Source of the DNA: a virus | Virus record (IMG/VR): IMGVR_UViG_3300030385_001875 | Span: 1 to 64,000 of that record | Direction: 5' to 3' (one strand) | DNA length: 64,000 bases | Shown: piece by piece, positions 36,427-50,100 of the stretch | Position numbering within the stretch: the stretch's first letter is position 1 | How the letters are laid out: each line of letters starts with the position of its first letter | Notes under the pieces: model-generated | Told to the model about the DNA's origin: nothing | Database searches by the model: none | Seen by the model: only the letters and a program-made list of their open reading frames with translations | Position numbers and translations under genes: made by a program

Positions 36427-38124
36427 ATGGCTAAGTTTACAGAAGCTGAACTTGGATTGGGCGCATCAGCTATCGTTAAAAACATAATGACTTACAAGAC
36501 GATGGCAGATAAAGCTCGTACAAGTCGAAGAAGAGACGAAAGTAAACAGCTTTTTCAAAGAGCGAATTTAGAGCTTGATAAGCTAAAGACCGTGATCGAT
36601 GTTAAAAAGCTCCAACAGGATCAAGCATACAAAAAAGGTATCCTAGCCCATCAGGACAAAATTCTTCAGTTTAAACTTAATAATGAAAACAGCGTAGAGA
36701 ACAGACAGAAATCTGTTCAGAGTCTAATAAAAAATGAAGCTGTCGGCTTAACTCCTGCACAGATAAAGAACCTCCATATCTGGGCAGCTACAGACAACTC
36801 TAGTTTAATAGATGACATTCTTTCTGGACCTCAAAGCAAGCAACCTAGTGTTAATGATAGAAGCAATTTAAATAAATTGGGAGTTGACCTCCAATCCGAA
36901 GTACACGGGGTTCCTGCTACAAAGTCCCAGCAAGAGGCAGAGGGCTATGAAGGTGGGGGGTACGCATCCCGAAAGCATAAACCTCTCTCAGACCTAGTTA
37001 AAGATTACATTACAGATTACAATACTCCCGACGAAACTCGGGCTTTAGTTCACAAAGTAAGAAACTTGCAGATGCTGGTAAGCAATTTTGCTAAACCTGA
37101 GAATGCACGATGGATAGGTGGTTCAGAAGATATGGCATTAGACCAAATTGAAAGAGCGTTAAGTTCTCTCAATACTGTCGAAAACCCGCTTAACCCTAAA
37201 CAGGGTCGGCACGGTTTCATGTGGCATAAAAAGGCAGGAGGCCAGATAACCGACAAACTAGCTAAAGAAGCTGGGCAACAGTTTGGTCAAGTATGGAATA
37301 CTGCTGCCGACTATGAAGTGGGAATGGCAAAGGAACTGAACAACCTGCGATTAATGGTTAAAGCTGCAAAGGGTAAAGGACAGCCCCAGCAACAACAAGG
37401 ACAAGCCCAGCAACAACAAGGGCAACCCGGAGAACAGAAAGTCCGTGAAGGTGCAGCAACAGATATATGGAATAGCCAATCGGAAGCTCTTAAGGAAGAG
37501 GATCAGGGTGGGCTTTCTAGTAAAATGACGGAAGGTGTCGGTCCTAGAGATAAGGATCAGCCTAAAGTTTATGAGAAGCTAAGTCGTAGACAGCAAGGAA
37601 GATCAGGTCGTGAAGGAGATCTAGGGGACACGACACAAAATCCTGCTGTTTTACGAGCGCATCTGGGAGAAGACATGACGAGCGAGGAATCATCTGGAGA
37701 TTACCATTTCAAACCAGAGGGTAATAGAGGGCTCATCAAGGACGTAGTAGATAAGGCAGCATCATTTTGGAATACTAGAGGAGGTCAAGAGCTCGAGATT
37801 AAGGACCGCATAAATTCTATCCAAACGATGGTGACATCTCTTGAAAGGGGTGAAGGTCCTCCTAGACATCAGAAAAAAGTATTTGAAGATATGATGAGTT
37901 ACGCTCACGCTCTAGGTTGGCCTGAACCAGAACAGTCAGACTTAAGACTTTCTGAAGAATGGAAATCAAGGATGTTAGCCTTACTCAAAAAATTCACTCG
38001 AAAAGAGATTAAAGCACCTACAGAGAGAAGAGACATGAGTGGAAGTCTTTTAAAAGACACACAAGGTCAATGGTACAACAATATCAATAAGGGGGGTAAC
38101 AGTGGCTACCAACAAAACTACTGA
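36427..38124 (+). CDS. Internal virion (ejection) protein
   Basis: 565 residues, GGAGGAG ribosome site. Highly charged and helical, with a Gln-rich repeat (PQQQQGQAQQQQGQ) near residue 320 and no recognised enzymatic motif. It is sandwiched between the transglycosylase and the giant protein and overlaps the latter by 23 bases, so it is probably an ejected core protein. The assignment is by context. Confidence 0.55.
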   Translation: MAKFTEAELGLGASAIVKNIMTYKTMADKARTSRRRDESKQLFQRANLELDKLKTVIDVKKLQQDQAYKKGILAHQDKILQFKLNNENSVENRQKSVQSLIKNEAVGLTPAQIKNLHIWAATDNSSLIDDILSGPQSKQPSVNDRSNLNKLGVDLQSEVHGVPATKSQQEAEGYEGGGYASRKHKPLSDLVKDYITDYNTPDETRALVHKVRNLQMLVSNFAKPENARWIGGSEDMALDQIERALSSLNTVENPLNPKQGRHGFMWHKKAGGQITDKLAKEAGQQFGQVWNTAADYEVGMAKELNNLRLMVKAAKGKGQPQQQQGQAQQQQGQPGEQKVREGAATDIWNSQSEALKEEDQGGLSSKMTEGVGPRDKDQPKVYEKLSRRQQGRSGREGDLGDTTQNPAVLRAHLGEDMTSEESSGDYHFKPEGNRGLIKDVVDKAASFWNTRGGQELEIKDRINSIQTMVTSLERGEGPPRHQKKVFEDMMSYAHALGWPEPEQSDLRLSEEWKSRMLALLKKFTRKEIKAPTERRDMSGSLLKDTQGQWYNNINKGGNSGYQQNY

Positions 38125-41100
38125 GTCTCTTATATTTGGGGGGCAGACATATTCATATAAACTTCCTCGAGACCTTACTGAAGAAGAACAAGTTAGGATT
38201 AGCAGCTACACAAAGACTTTCCCTGAACTCGAGCCTTTGATTCAACAGAGACTTAACGATAAAGGGGCAGATGAGCTTATGAGGTTTTTTGATAGGCTCG
38301 ATACCCCTGAGAACATAATCAAGTCCATTAAAAAGGTTCAAAGCGGTGAAGTAAGCTCAGAGAGATTTTATGGAGACATAGCAGCAGGAACACAGACAGG
38401 TCTTGCTGCTGACCAATCACTAGGTGGGACACTTAGAGCAGAGGCTACACAGAGAGCTCCACATTTGGTGAAAACGTTCGCTAAGAATTCCCGAGATATC
38501 ATGGTGAACCTGAAAGAAGACCCTGTTAAGTTCCTTAAGGAAATCGGTTGGTCTATGATAACCTCACCTATTGTCATAGCAGCAGGTGGACTTGAGACAA
38601 CAGGGAAACTGTTTTCTGGAGATTATGCGACTGATCCTGATTGGAGTTGGAGACCGTTAACAGGTACAGGTGAGAAAGGGAAAGGGGTAGGGTTAGCTGG
38701 TGCTTTACAATTTGTACCTATGCTTGGTGCTGCTACCAGAGCAAGCCGATGGGCAAGGAACCTGAAAGGGTTCAGTGCAACAACCAAAGCGGGTAAAGTT
38801 ATGAGCGGAGCGTCAATAGCTCTAGGTAAAGCTGCTCGGTTTACTCCTGAAAGGGCTGTAGGGTACAAGCTTTCTAACACTCTTGCTGATTTACCTTTAG
38901 CTTGGAGAGATGCACTTTCAACCGCTGGTAACCTCGCTGAAATAGATCCTCTTGAACTAGTAGCTGACCTGCCTTTCCAACTGATGTTGAATGCTCCTCA
39001 GAGAATAGGTCTTCCTACCTTTGCCAGATACATTAAGAAGAGACAACTCAGGAAACAGGCAACCCAAGCAGCAACCCAAGCAGAAGCTGCTGCTAAAGAT
39101 CCTACACAGGTTCATAGGGCAGATATCACTCCCGAAAACTTTGATGAAGAGTTTTCTAACCTGATTGATACCATCACAACGATGGCAGAAGAAAAGGTAG
39201 GCCCAAAAGGTGTTTACACACCGTATAGAGATTTCCTGATGAATCTGGGTGACCAGCTTACGGAAATGGAGATGACTCCTGAAGGGTTAACGGAAGCTAG
39301 ACATCTCGTTGATGCTGCTAAAGAGGTTATCGATGAACTCACTACTAACGTCAGATCTATACTTGAAAACGCTGAACAACATGACCAAGTTCAGGAGATG
39401 CGTAGAGGGCAAGGATGGGGCGAAGAAGAAGTTAAAAATGGACTATCTGTTGTTGCAGCCACGATTAATCAGGAAATACAAAGATTAACAGAAGCTCCGT
39501 TCGCAACCAAAGGAACTGTAACAGCAGAAGAAGCAGAGGGAGTAAAAGCAGATAACGCTAAAAGATTAGAAACCCTGAAAGATGCTTTAGGGCAAATCAG
39601 CGGGTTTGAGCCCACCTTAGAAAACCTTACCTTGGCAGAACGGTTGATGGAATTTACTATCGATCCAGCAAACGTTGGGTATGAGGGTATAGGTGAAAGC
39701 ATCACCTCCGTAACTGAACATCTAGAAGAGTTAGCTTTAGGGTTACTTAGTAACAGTATGGGACAACAAGCCAAAAGCGGTGAAGTGTTAGATGATATTT
39801 TTTCGGACTTCCCGTTTGAAGCTTATACAGATATGAGTCGGTTCTCTAACCGTCCTTTCAGGTTCATAACTGCTCTTGATCAGATGGCAAGCGAAGAACT
39901 GGGAAGAGAAGCTACCAGAGCAGAAAAAGACGCTTACACTCGACGATTCGCTGCTAGTCTTATTAAGATGGCTGGAGCACTCCGTAATGATGGACCTACA
40001 ATGACCACGCTTGTTAATAGTGTTAACATTATTCGTGAGATTATTGCTGGAGTCTTCTCAACACCAGAGAGGACTCAAGGGTTACTTGAAACTGATGTTG
40101 CTTATATTCCTCAAGGACCTGCTGTAGTAGGGAAACCTTATTCAGGTTGGAATCCTCCCACTGAACAGGAGGCAACGCAGGAAGTAAACGAGGAGGATAA
40201 AGATGTAGAGGTAGAGGAAGAGGTAGAGGAAAAGGTAGAGGAAGAGGTAGAGGTAGAGGAAAAGGTAGAGGGAGATGTAGAGGAACCTGCACCTATTCAC
40301 GTCTCCCTAGATGACATCCTTGCAGACGACACAGTAGTAGCAGACGACACAGTAGAAGAGGTAGAGGAAAAGGAAGAGGTAAAACCACTTACGGGTAAGA
40401 TCGCAGCAGAAATAGATAAGTTTGGCGGTCTTGATGACATGTTTAGTGCTGCCCCTTCAATGGCAGACGAAGAATTACGTTCACAAACCCCTCTTACTGA
40501 TGCTCAAAAAGAAGAGAAAGCACGTCAATTCGCCTTAAAAATTGGAGTGCTACTCTTTAAGGAAAAGGTCAATGATTTCGGTGAATTTCTCGACTCAATG
40601 GTGGAGCTCCTAGTAAAAAGCCCTGAAGATATCCGCAAACTTGAGATAATGAAGGGGCCTATGGTATCTACTTGGGGGCAACTGCAAGGAGAGGCATATG
40701 GGAAAGGAGACACAGATTTTGCCAACAGCATGACACCATTAGCAGAAGTTGCTGCCTTGGTAGATAAAAGGATGTTTGATCTAACAGGTGAAGCTTTAGA
40801 AGAAGGAGATGAAGATGAATCCAGTGATGATGCTGGTCCAGAAAGGACGGGAGCTCAAGGAACGAGAACGGGTATTCAGGGAGATGCAGAAGCAGGAGGA
40901 GGAGAAGCAACGGATGGAGAAACTGTTTCAGGAGACAGAGGAGAAACTGAAGGAGACCCAGTTATTGGGGACGAAAGAGTCGGAGAAGATATTGCAGTCG
41001 ATCCAGAACCATCTCCAGAAGAAGGCCCCGTAGAACAACCCAAACAACCTATTATCCAGAGAATTAAGGATTTCTTCTTAACACCTGTCAGTCAGTCGGA

Positions 41101-44100
41101 TCGTCGTGTTCAGCAAGAGTTATCAGAACAGAAAGAACATATATCCTATCAAGCTCAAGACATCTTAACCCCTGATGGGGAATATGCGTTCGCTAATGAA
41201 GACGGGACTGATGCTGCCCATGACCATAAAGCGAAACTGGTTACTTCTTCCACTCTAGGTATGACAGTCTCCCCGCAAATAACTTATATTCCTGAAGGGC
41301 TAGACACAAATGTACAGGTCGTAACAAGGGATGAGACAGGAGCGATTGTCAAAGATGCAGAAGGTAATCCTGTCTCCGAGACAAAGAACATTGTTAGGGA
41401 CGGGTTACTAAGTAAGGTTCAGTTAGAAGCTATAGCTGTTGCAGGACAAACATGGTTGACACGAACGTATCAAGGGTTCCGCAAAGCGATAATGTGGGGA
41501 CACGGAACAGGTTCTGGTAAAGGAAGAATGATTGCGGGTGCTATCGTAGAGGCTTTCTCTAGAGTTCCCTCAAACGGGAAACGCAGGGCTTTATGGATAA
41601 CAGAATCTAAGTCGTTAGCTGAAACTGATGCGATGAGAGACTGGGAAGCTTTAGGCCAAGATCCCGAAATGATCTTCAATTTTGATAAAAGTAAGTGGGA
41701 TAAAAAGACAGCCAACACTACCAAGAGAGATGAGCAGGGTGTCACAGGTAACGTGGTTAACTTCTTACCTGATGAAGGGGTAATGACTATTACCTATCAT
41801 TCGTTGGGGTCAGGGGGAGGAGCAATTTCTGATATATTAAAGAACACTAATTTGTCTACTGAAGAAATGGATCGACAGATAGATGAAATTCTCCAGAAAA
41901 AGAAGGGGACCCAGTATCACAATTTAGTTACAGTTTTGAACTGGTTAACTTTTGGAGAGAAACAACGGATTACTTCTCACAAAACGATGAAAGATTCTCA
42001 TCTGAAATGGAAAGATTTTAGCGGTGTTATCGCTTTTGATGAAGCTCATACCATGAAAAAAGTGGGGACAGGAGCAGGGGCGGGAAGTAATGCGATGATA
42101 GCATTAGGGCTCCAACACCAAACACCTGAAAGCAGAATAGTTTATGCTACTGCGACGGCTGCATCTGAAGTAGATAATTTCCGTTATGCTTCTCGATTAG
42201 GGTTATGGGGTGAAGGGACAGAATTCGATAACGCTGATGATTTCATTACACATGTAGGTCGAACAGGTGTGGCAGGGCTGGAAATCCTAACTAAAGACAT
42301 GAAAGCGTTAGGTCTTTATGTTGCAGCACAACTCAGTTTTGAAGGTGTAGAAGTTGATCCTCTTCATATCGAATTAGATGATCAAGAGATAGAACGTTAT
42401 AACACTTTCGTTAAAGCGTTAGATGACGGGTATAAAGTTCTGGAACAGATTCTAGCTGACAACAGGATGAACCTCAGTAAAAATGATATAACCCAGATGA
42501 GGAGTCAATGGTGGGGCGAACATCAACGACTCGTTAATTCCTATCAAGCAGGATTGGTCACCAGTCAGATGCTGGACGATTTCCAGAATAACTACGGATC
42601 TGAAAACTACACCCCTGTTTTCCAGATGATCTCTACTGGAGAAACATCGTTTGAAAGAAGTATTGACAGGTTATTGTCTAACCCTAAATATACTGACAAG
42701 AACGGTAATATCACTATTCCGCAAGACGAAAACGGTAATTATATTCTATCTGAAGAGATGGTTAATGAAATCGATATTACAGGGAAACAAGATCTCATAG
42801 CCCAGATAGATAAGATGACAGATATACGTCCTTGGTCTGTAGGGCCTGACGGAGATAAGTCTATAAGTGCTAATCGGAAGGATGATTTAAAAGCTGATGG
42901 ACAAAAGTATGGGGCTGAGATACCCGCACCTATAGAAGACCTTGTACTGATTAAGGCCCGATTAATGGAAAGTCTCGAAACTGTTACACTTGCCACAATG
43001 CCGTTACATAGTCTCATAGAACATTTCGGTGCTGAGAACATAGCAGAAGCTACAGGAAGAAATCGAAGACTTATTAGCCGACCTAAAAAAGGTGGAGCAG
43101 AAGGTGAAAGAGAATACATTATAGAGAGGCACGGAAATAAAGGGAAATCGTCCGATATACTGGACTTCAAAAACGATGACAAAGAAGCTATTGTCTTCTC
43201 TATAGCAGGTGCTACAGGGCAAAGCTATCACGCTAGTAACGAATACAAGAACAAACGACAGCGAGTTCATTACGTCCTGCAACCCGGATGGGAAGCTGAT
43301 AAAACAATGCAGGGTTTCGGTAGGACTAACAGGACTGATCAGGCATCTGCACCTATCTATCGTATTCTTTCAACCAACCTACCTTCTTCCAAAAGGTTTT
43401 CTTCTGTTATTGCTAAAAGACTGCAAATGTTAGGAGCGTTATCAGAAGGAACACAAAAAGCTGGTGCAGCAGAGATGTTCTCAGGGGCTGAAAGTATCCT
43501 GCTAACACAAGAAGGAGTTCAAGTTTTAAGGAACTTCATCCGTGATACATGGTTCCGTTCTACTGGAACTGGTTGGAACCCTAGATCTCTTGCTAATCAA
43601 GAAATTATAAACGATTACTTAATAAACTTACAACATGAACCTGAAAAGACTCTTGTCCTAAGTAATCCCGACGGGTCATTATCCAAGCTTCAGAGCCTAG
43701 AAGTAGAGACAGGACTTGACTTAACAGAATTAGCGCAGATAGAGACAGACATCTCGTTAATCACGCAGGTATATGAAGCAGTAGCAGAACAGTTCGATTT
43801 CGCTAACGAAGCGTATAACAGAATGGGGTTAGAATGGGATATAGCAAATCAGGATGAGATTAATAGTGATCCAATGACTGATCCAGTATACATGCCTGTT
43901 CTTGGAGGCGGTACTGTTGATATGTCTCAATGGTTAAACAGGATGATGACACTTCCTTTCGGTTGGCAGAATTCTATTTTCGGTCTTATTGCGGGTAGAA
44001 TACAATCAGAATGGGATCAAGCGTTATCATTGGGGATTGCTGACACGGGGATTGAATCTGTAACAGCACATAAGATTAAACTCAATCCAAAGATGGAAGA

Positions 44101-47100
44101 TGTCCCTATCTTCACAGGAACTGCTGCCCAGACTTTTGCACATCAAGTAGACTTGGAACTTCCTCAAACAGAGACTCGTCTTTCAGGTATCGTTGAAAGG
44201 TTGAGAAACAATCTAGCTGAGTACCGAACCTTCAAGGGAATATTTAAAGATGGAGACGGTCAAGTTATGGCAGCATTCGCCAGTACTGTTTTGGAAGGGG
44301 AAGAAAGAAAAGGCAAGATCACAGCTATCTATCCGTCAAGGAAAAATGACTCAGCTTTGAAGGTGGTGGGTAACAACATGTCTTTATTTTACCTTGATGG
44401 CATCACCCAACTCATCAGCCGAGAAGAGTTCTTGAAAAACTTTGTGGACGGGGAAAGCGTTATTAGCCCTGATTGGGATGGGTCTCCTATGATGAACACT
44501 CCTTTTGGGCAAGAAGGGAGAGAAGGGCTTCAAAGAGGTGTTGAAGAATGGGTTAATCAACTGGTCGATGGGTATACTAAAAACGCTGTCGGTGTCCCCC
44601 TCCCTGAAGGGCAAACAAATAAAGATGCAGAAGGTAATCCTATATCTCTATACAAAGAGTCTCGGTGGTACATAACAGGAGCGCATCTACCTCTCTGGAA
44701 AAAGATAATGCCCAAATCAACATCGAGAGACAAAAAAAATGCTCCCCTCCCTATTATCAGAAGAATCTCCTTACCTTTTAAAGACGGTACTCAAGAACGA
44801 ATAGCTGTAGAAATAGCATCAAATAAGCTTTTTACCACGGCAACCGCTGAAGTAAAGGCGAAAGCTGTTATGGGGGCAGTAACACCTAAAACAAAGTATA
44901 TGGACAAAGACGCTCCTCATTTTGAAGGGGTGATTGATGAAGCGACAGGTATTTATCACGAACTTACCAGATGGTTTGACGAAGCATCTGAAAAAAAAGT
45001 ACTTGTATTGACTGACGGTTCTGTTCTGGTAGATTATCCTTATCAGTCTTTTGATTCTGAATCTGGACAAGAAGCAACTTTACACAGAATATACCTGTTT
45101 TCAGCTAAAGAAAACCCTCAAGTGCAAAATGAGATAAATTCTTCGGATAATTCTTTCTTTGTCTCTGAACATGCAGGGTTAGGGTTTGAAAGTGAAGGAA
45201 GAACAGACGATTTCCGTAAAAATGTGGAATGGTTCAAAGATAAAGGGTTCATTATTCATGCTGAAGAAGGGCAGTTAGTTCTCCCTTCAAGTAGGCACGA
45301 CGCAGTTAAGGCTTTAGCTAACGTTCTAAATGAGTTCTATATAGATCATGGACACATTGAAGGTACTGTTCATAAGATGTTCCCTGCTTCAACATTAAAA
45401 GCTTCAGCTTATAAACCTATCTATTTTGACACTCTTCCTTCAATGGAAACCCCTCCTGTAGGTCGTGTCTCAGAAATGATGTTTGACAGCATACCGCAAA
45501 TGTTAACCTCGGGCTTTGTTGTCAATGATGATCTTACTGGGGAACGCAAAGTGCTTTTCAACGCTGGGGAGACCAAGGTAGGTTATCCGGGGCACGAGAG
45601 AAACTTAAACGTAGACGACCTGTTTGCTAACGAGGAAGATATTAAGTGGATAGAGGAAAAACAACCCAATATAGCTGAATTACTCTTTTTTGAAGAGATG
45701 TGGGATGACGTTCCTCCTTCTGGAGGGTTCCGAGACCTGAGCTCAGGAGATCCTGTTTCTGGGGGCTATTTAAATAGTGGAGTTCAACATGTCTCAGTCC
45801 ATTTCTTAGGAGGTAAAACAGGAACTCACTTAGCGGAATACGGGTATATGGTAACTGTTTACAGACCATTACAGAAAAACCCTGAAACAGGTGAGGAAAT
45901 CGCCCATAGTGTTCAGTCAGTTATTGTTCCTGCATATGTATCTAAAGATGGTACACCCAAATTCCTAGAAGAAAACATGTCGGAAATGGAGAATCTTCTA
46001 GGCTCAAACAGACACTCAGAAAACCAACCCACAACAATCTTAAAAAGATTTAGTGGAAACCTTAACATACACCCGACAAGCAGGACATCTCGCAGAGTGA
46101 TGCAATTCCTGAATATCGCTATGCTGCAAGAGAAGAAAAGAAACATGGAACACAGGGCTGGACCTTTTGATCCGACACGGACTAAAAGGGTTTTTGATCA
46201 CGGGGATACAGGGCATGAAAAAACTGTTTACGCAACTGAAAGCGTTCCAGAGAACCTGTTTAACATGGCTGGTAGATTCGCTAAAGTGTTAGGGTTCCAT
46301 TTCGGAACAAACAAACACCTTGCTCCCACAAATCTCAAAGACACGCAAAAGGTACTGTGGGAGGACGAAGCTGGGAAACACAAAACCCACCGAGAAATAA
46401 GACAACGTCCTCAAACAGCTTCAAAGATACTTATCTATACCGACGTTGATTCAGGAGAAGCTGCTTCTTCTTGGGTAGAAGTAGATAGCATTAAAGATGG
46501 TCAAGGAACTAAGTACCGTAACTCTTTAAACATAAGAATGCCGTCAACTTATACCAGAGCATCTACCTACGACCATCATCCTGACCATGCTGAAGCTAAA
46601 ATCACTGTTTCACCTGCAACTGCTGCTAGGTTTAGGTTGAAAGCGTATGGAAGTTACTGGAATATCTTCTCTCCTCTAAGAGGAGAAGATGTTATGGGTA
46701 AATTCACACCTAATCTCGGTAACAGTAGAACTGATGGCTCCATATGTTTCAGGACACAAACCGCTGAAGACTCAACAATAGATGAACCTCAACAAGTAAT
46801 GACGTTAGCCCATGAAATGGGACATGCTTTTCACTACACGGTACTTGACTCTTTAAACTGGCAGTTCCAAGAACCTCTCTATCACTTGTTCAGAAAACTA
46901 CATGCTAAGATAGGTAAAGAAAAATGGACGGAAGAGATGCTCATTTATGCAGCGTCTAATCCGCAATATGCTAAAGACTTTTTAGAAGCTTTAAAAGCTT
47001 ATGATTTACCTCCAGATTCGCTCACAGACCCCGACAAAGTTAGAGCAGCACTCATTGCTGAAGGGGAACGGGGTGGAGAGTATGCCCAATACCTTTTAAG

Positions 47101-50100
47101 CCATGTGGAGTTGTTCGCCAACCAAATAGCTAAATGGGCTTTAGATGTCGGTGCTCTGGATAAAGATTTCCAAAAAGCCAGTAACAGTATAGATCCAGAT
47201 AAACGTCCGTTCTTAGCGATACTCAAGGAAGTGTTTAAAGACATTATCAAGTCGCTTAAAAAACTTTACAACGAAGTGCTAATCGCCTTAAAGGTACGTT
47301 TTCAAGGTGACTCCAGAAGCGAAGGGTTGGAATACCTAACAGTAAAACCGATGGTTTCATTTGCTGAATGGATGGACAATTGGGTTACAAGAGTAGAAGG
47401 TCACCGAGAAACAAAAAGAAAAACAGCAGGTGATGTAAAAAGGTTCTTTACATGGAAAAAAGATGATTACAACACTCTAAGAATCTTGCCAGAAGACCCT
47501 ATACTCCCTGATGAAGTTAAAGATGACCCTAGAGGAAAGATAGAAGATCACCAGATACCTAAAAGTGTCTTTGGAGAAAACGGAGACGCTAACGTTTTCC
47601 CGCAAGGGCTCGAACAAATAGATGTAGCTAGAGCGATGGCTCGTCGAAATATCTCCCCTGCTCCAGACAGTGATCCCGCAAGGGCAGAAGAAATTGAGAG
47701 TATGGCTATGGGGACAGGAGACTTTGTTAATAAAGCTAGAAATGTTATGGGTGAAGCGTGGAAAAAGGGCTGGCTTCCTATTGAACAAAAAACAGGGGCG
47801 GGTGACTTTTTCTTCACGATGGCTGTCCAACTAAGGAATCGAGGTTACGGATGGATGGTGGACCTCATAGAAGAAGTCAGGGATAACTCCCAAAGAAAAT
47901 GGGGGGAAGCGAACATCAAGATGTTAAAAGGTGAAGCCGAATTGCAGGGTGGATTCTGGAAGGGGTGGTACAGGAAATTCGGGGTCTATAATATTAAGGG
48001 AGTAGGGGTCCCAAAGAAGAACCAATACATGAAAGATGTAATGCCCCTGATTCGTAAGTTTATGGAGACAGGATATGAAAGGACATATAATAAAGGAACG
48101 AAACACGAACGACAGTTTGATGAAGAAGGTAACCGACTACTGCATCCTGTTGTTGTTGGGATTGACCTTAAAACAGCTTGGGGAACATTGGCAACATCAG
48201 AACAACGACGACCCGCAAAAACAGAAAAAGAAGCGTACCAATTGTTACTCGCTCATATCTCACACGTAGCGGAAGGTAAGGAAGAAGCGTTACTAGCTCC
48301 AGTTCTTGATATTGTCGCAGCGTGGAAAGAAAATAGAGAAGAGTTAGCTAACAAGATATTAGAGATCAGTGCCACTAACAAAGATATGGGTAAGTTAGGG
48401 GAGAAAGTAGATCCTGACGAAGAGTTAGCTGAACTGCTTATGTCTATAGCATTAGGCCCAGCTAACGGTAATAACCCTCCAGCAAAAGCGCAACTGGCTA
48501 ACTTACTTAACTCTAATTTTGGTGTCAGTATTACACCTGAACTAATCATTAGAGAAGCTACAAAAGATAACCTTATTAAAAGAGGTGTCTTGTTCCTTGT
48601 CCAAGATGTCGCTAATCAATACGCTGTGGCATATGATAACGGGAAAGTAATAATATATGACCACAAAAGAATGAGAGACCCTGTTTGGTTATATGACGGA
48701 AACCTAAAAATTAAGAGCGAATGGTCACCTCACAAAGCGGATTACTTACCTCACATGTTCGATCTGGAAAAATTGGGGATGGACAACCCAGCTTCCGCAA
48801 AATGGAAAGCTAGTGTTAAAGCTTTCATGGATGCGAACCCTGACAAGAATTGGGATGAAGCTATGGCAGCACAAAAGCTGTCGAGTTATATCGTAAATTC
48901 AAGGAGTAACAAATTCGGTAACCTTGAATTCACAAGAGAATACAATATCCCTTGGTATGAAGAAGACTTCTTTAAAATCACTTCAATCTACTTGTCCCGT
49001 GCATGGAGACGGGCCTACGAGATAGAGGCTTTTGGTCAAAACAACGAAATCTATGAAGAGATGATGCTCGACTTTGCTTCGGGCCAAACAGACACAAGAT
49101 CTGTATCTCCAAGCCTGTTCAAGCTCAATAGACAACATAAAGCGACCCGTAAACTACGAGATGCGATGGGGTTCAACACCCCTTGGGCTCAAAGTTTACG
49201 GGGGTTGATTGATAACGCTATGCCGTTAGCAGCAGAACAAGAGAGAGGGTCTAAACTCTACTCAACTTTCTTTAACCCTGAAACAGGTGAACCGTACCAT
49301 CTTAACAAAGATGAACCTCAGTTTCAGTATATGTCACTTAGGGATTGGGAGACTCTTGAAGAGGCAGGGATTCTTAACGCTAACAGGGATAATGCGGGTA
49401 ACATTCAGTCATATAATGCTGTACCAGAAACTGCACACGTAGTTAATGCGCTCTTCGAGATAACTCCTGAAGGTATTGATAACGACAGTATAGCACGAAA
49501 GTGGATTGATAGGCAGATAGGAAGCGTCCATTCCTCCAGTGAAGAACGTCGGTTAGATGATCTGTATAAAGAGTTAAAAACGGCTGCTGCATGGGCATTC
49601 CTTTCCCGAGCATGGACTTCTAATATCTCTCAACCAGCGAACGCTGTCAGGTGGACAGGAATGCGGTCTTTCTTGGAAGCTGTCCGAGACATCTTCAAAG
49701 AACAAGACCGAGATTGGGCTGCTGCCACAGGTGCATTAACCAGTGATATCGCTGCTTTTTACAGTGGAGGTGTTTTCAGTGCTGATGTCCTTCTTCGTAG
49801 ATGGACACCATTCCAGTTTATTGAAGCCAAGATTAACCGTCAAATCTCAGCACTTGCTGGTAGAAACTATCTGGTAGTAGCATTAAAGAAATTCCAGAAG
49901 AACCCTGATGCCAAAGAATTACGACGGTTTACGGAACTGGATTTAGTTAGGTTATCAGATGAAGAGCTCGGTGCACTCGGGGCAACAGCAACAGAGAAAG
50001 ATATCGATAGAGCAAAAGCAGAGAAAACAAAAGAACTGCTTTTTGATGCTATAGGTGAGAACGGGGTTACAGAAGAAGAGATCAATATAGCGAAAAGCTT

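Noticed and set aside
40041-40292. Pro/Leu-rich leftward frame
   Set aside because: It is the antisense of the Glu/Val linker of the giant protein.
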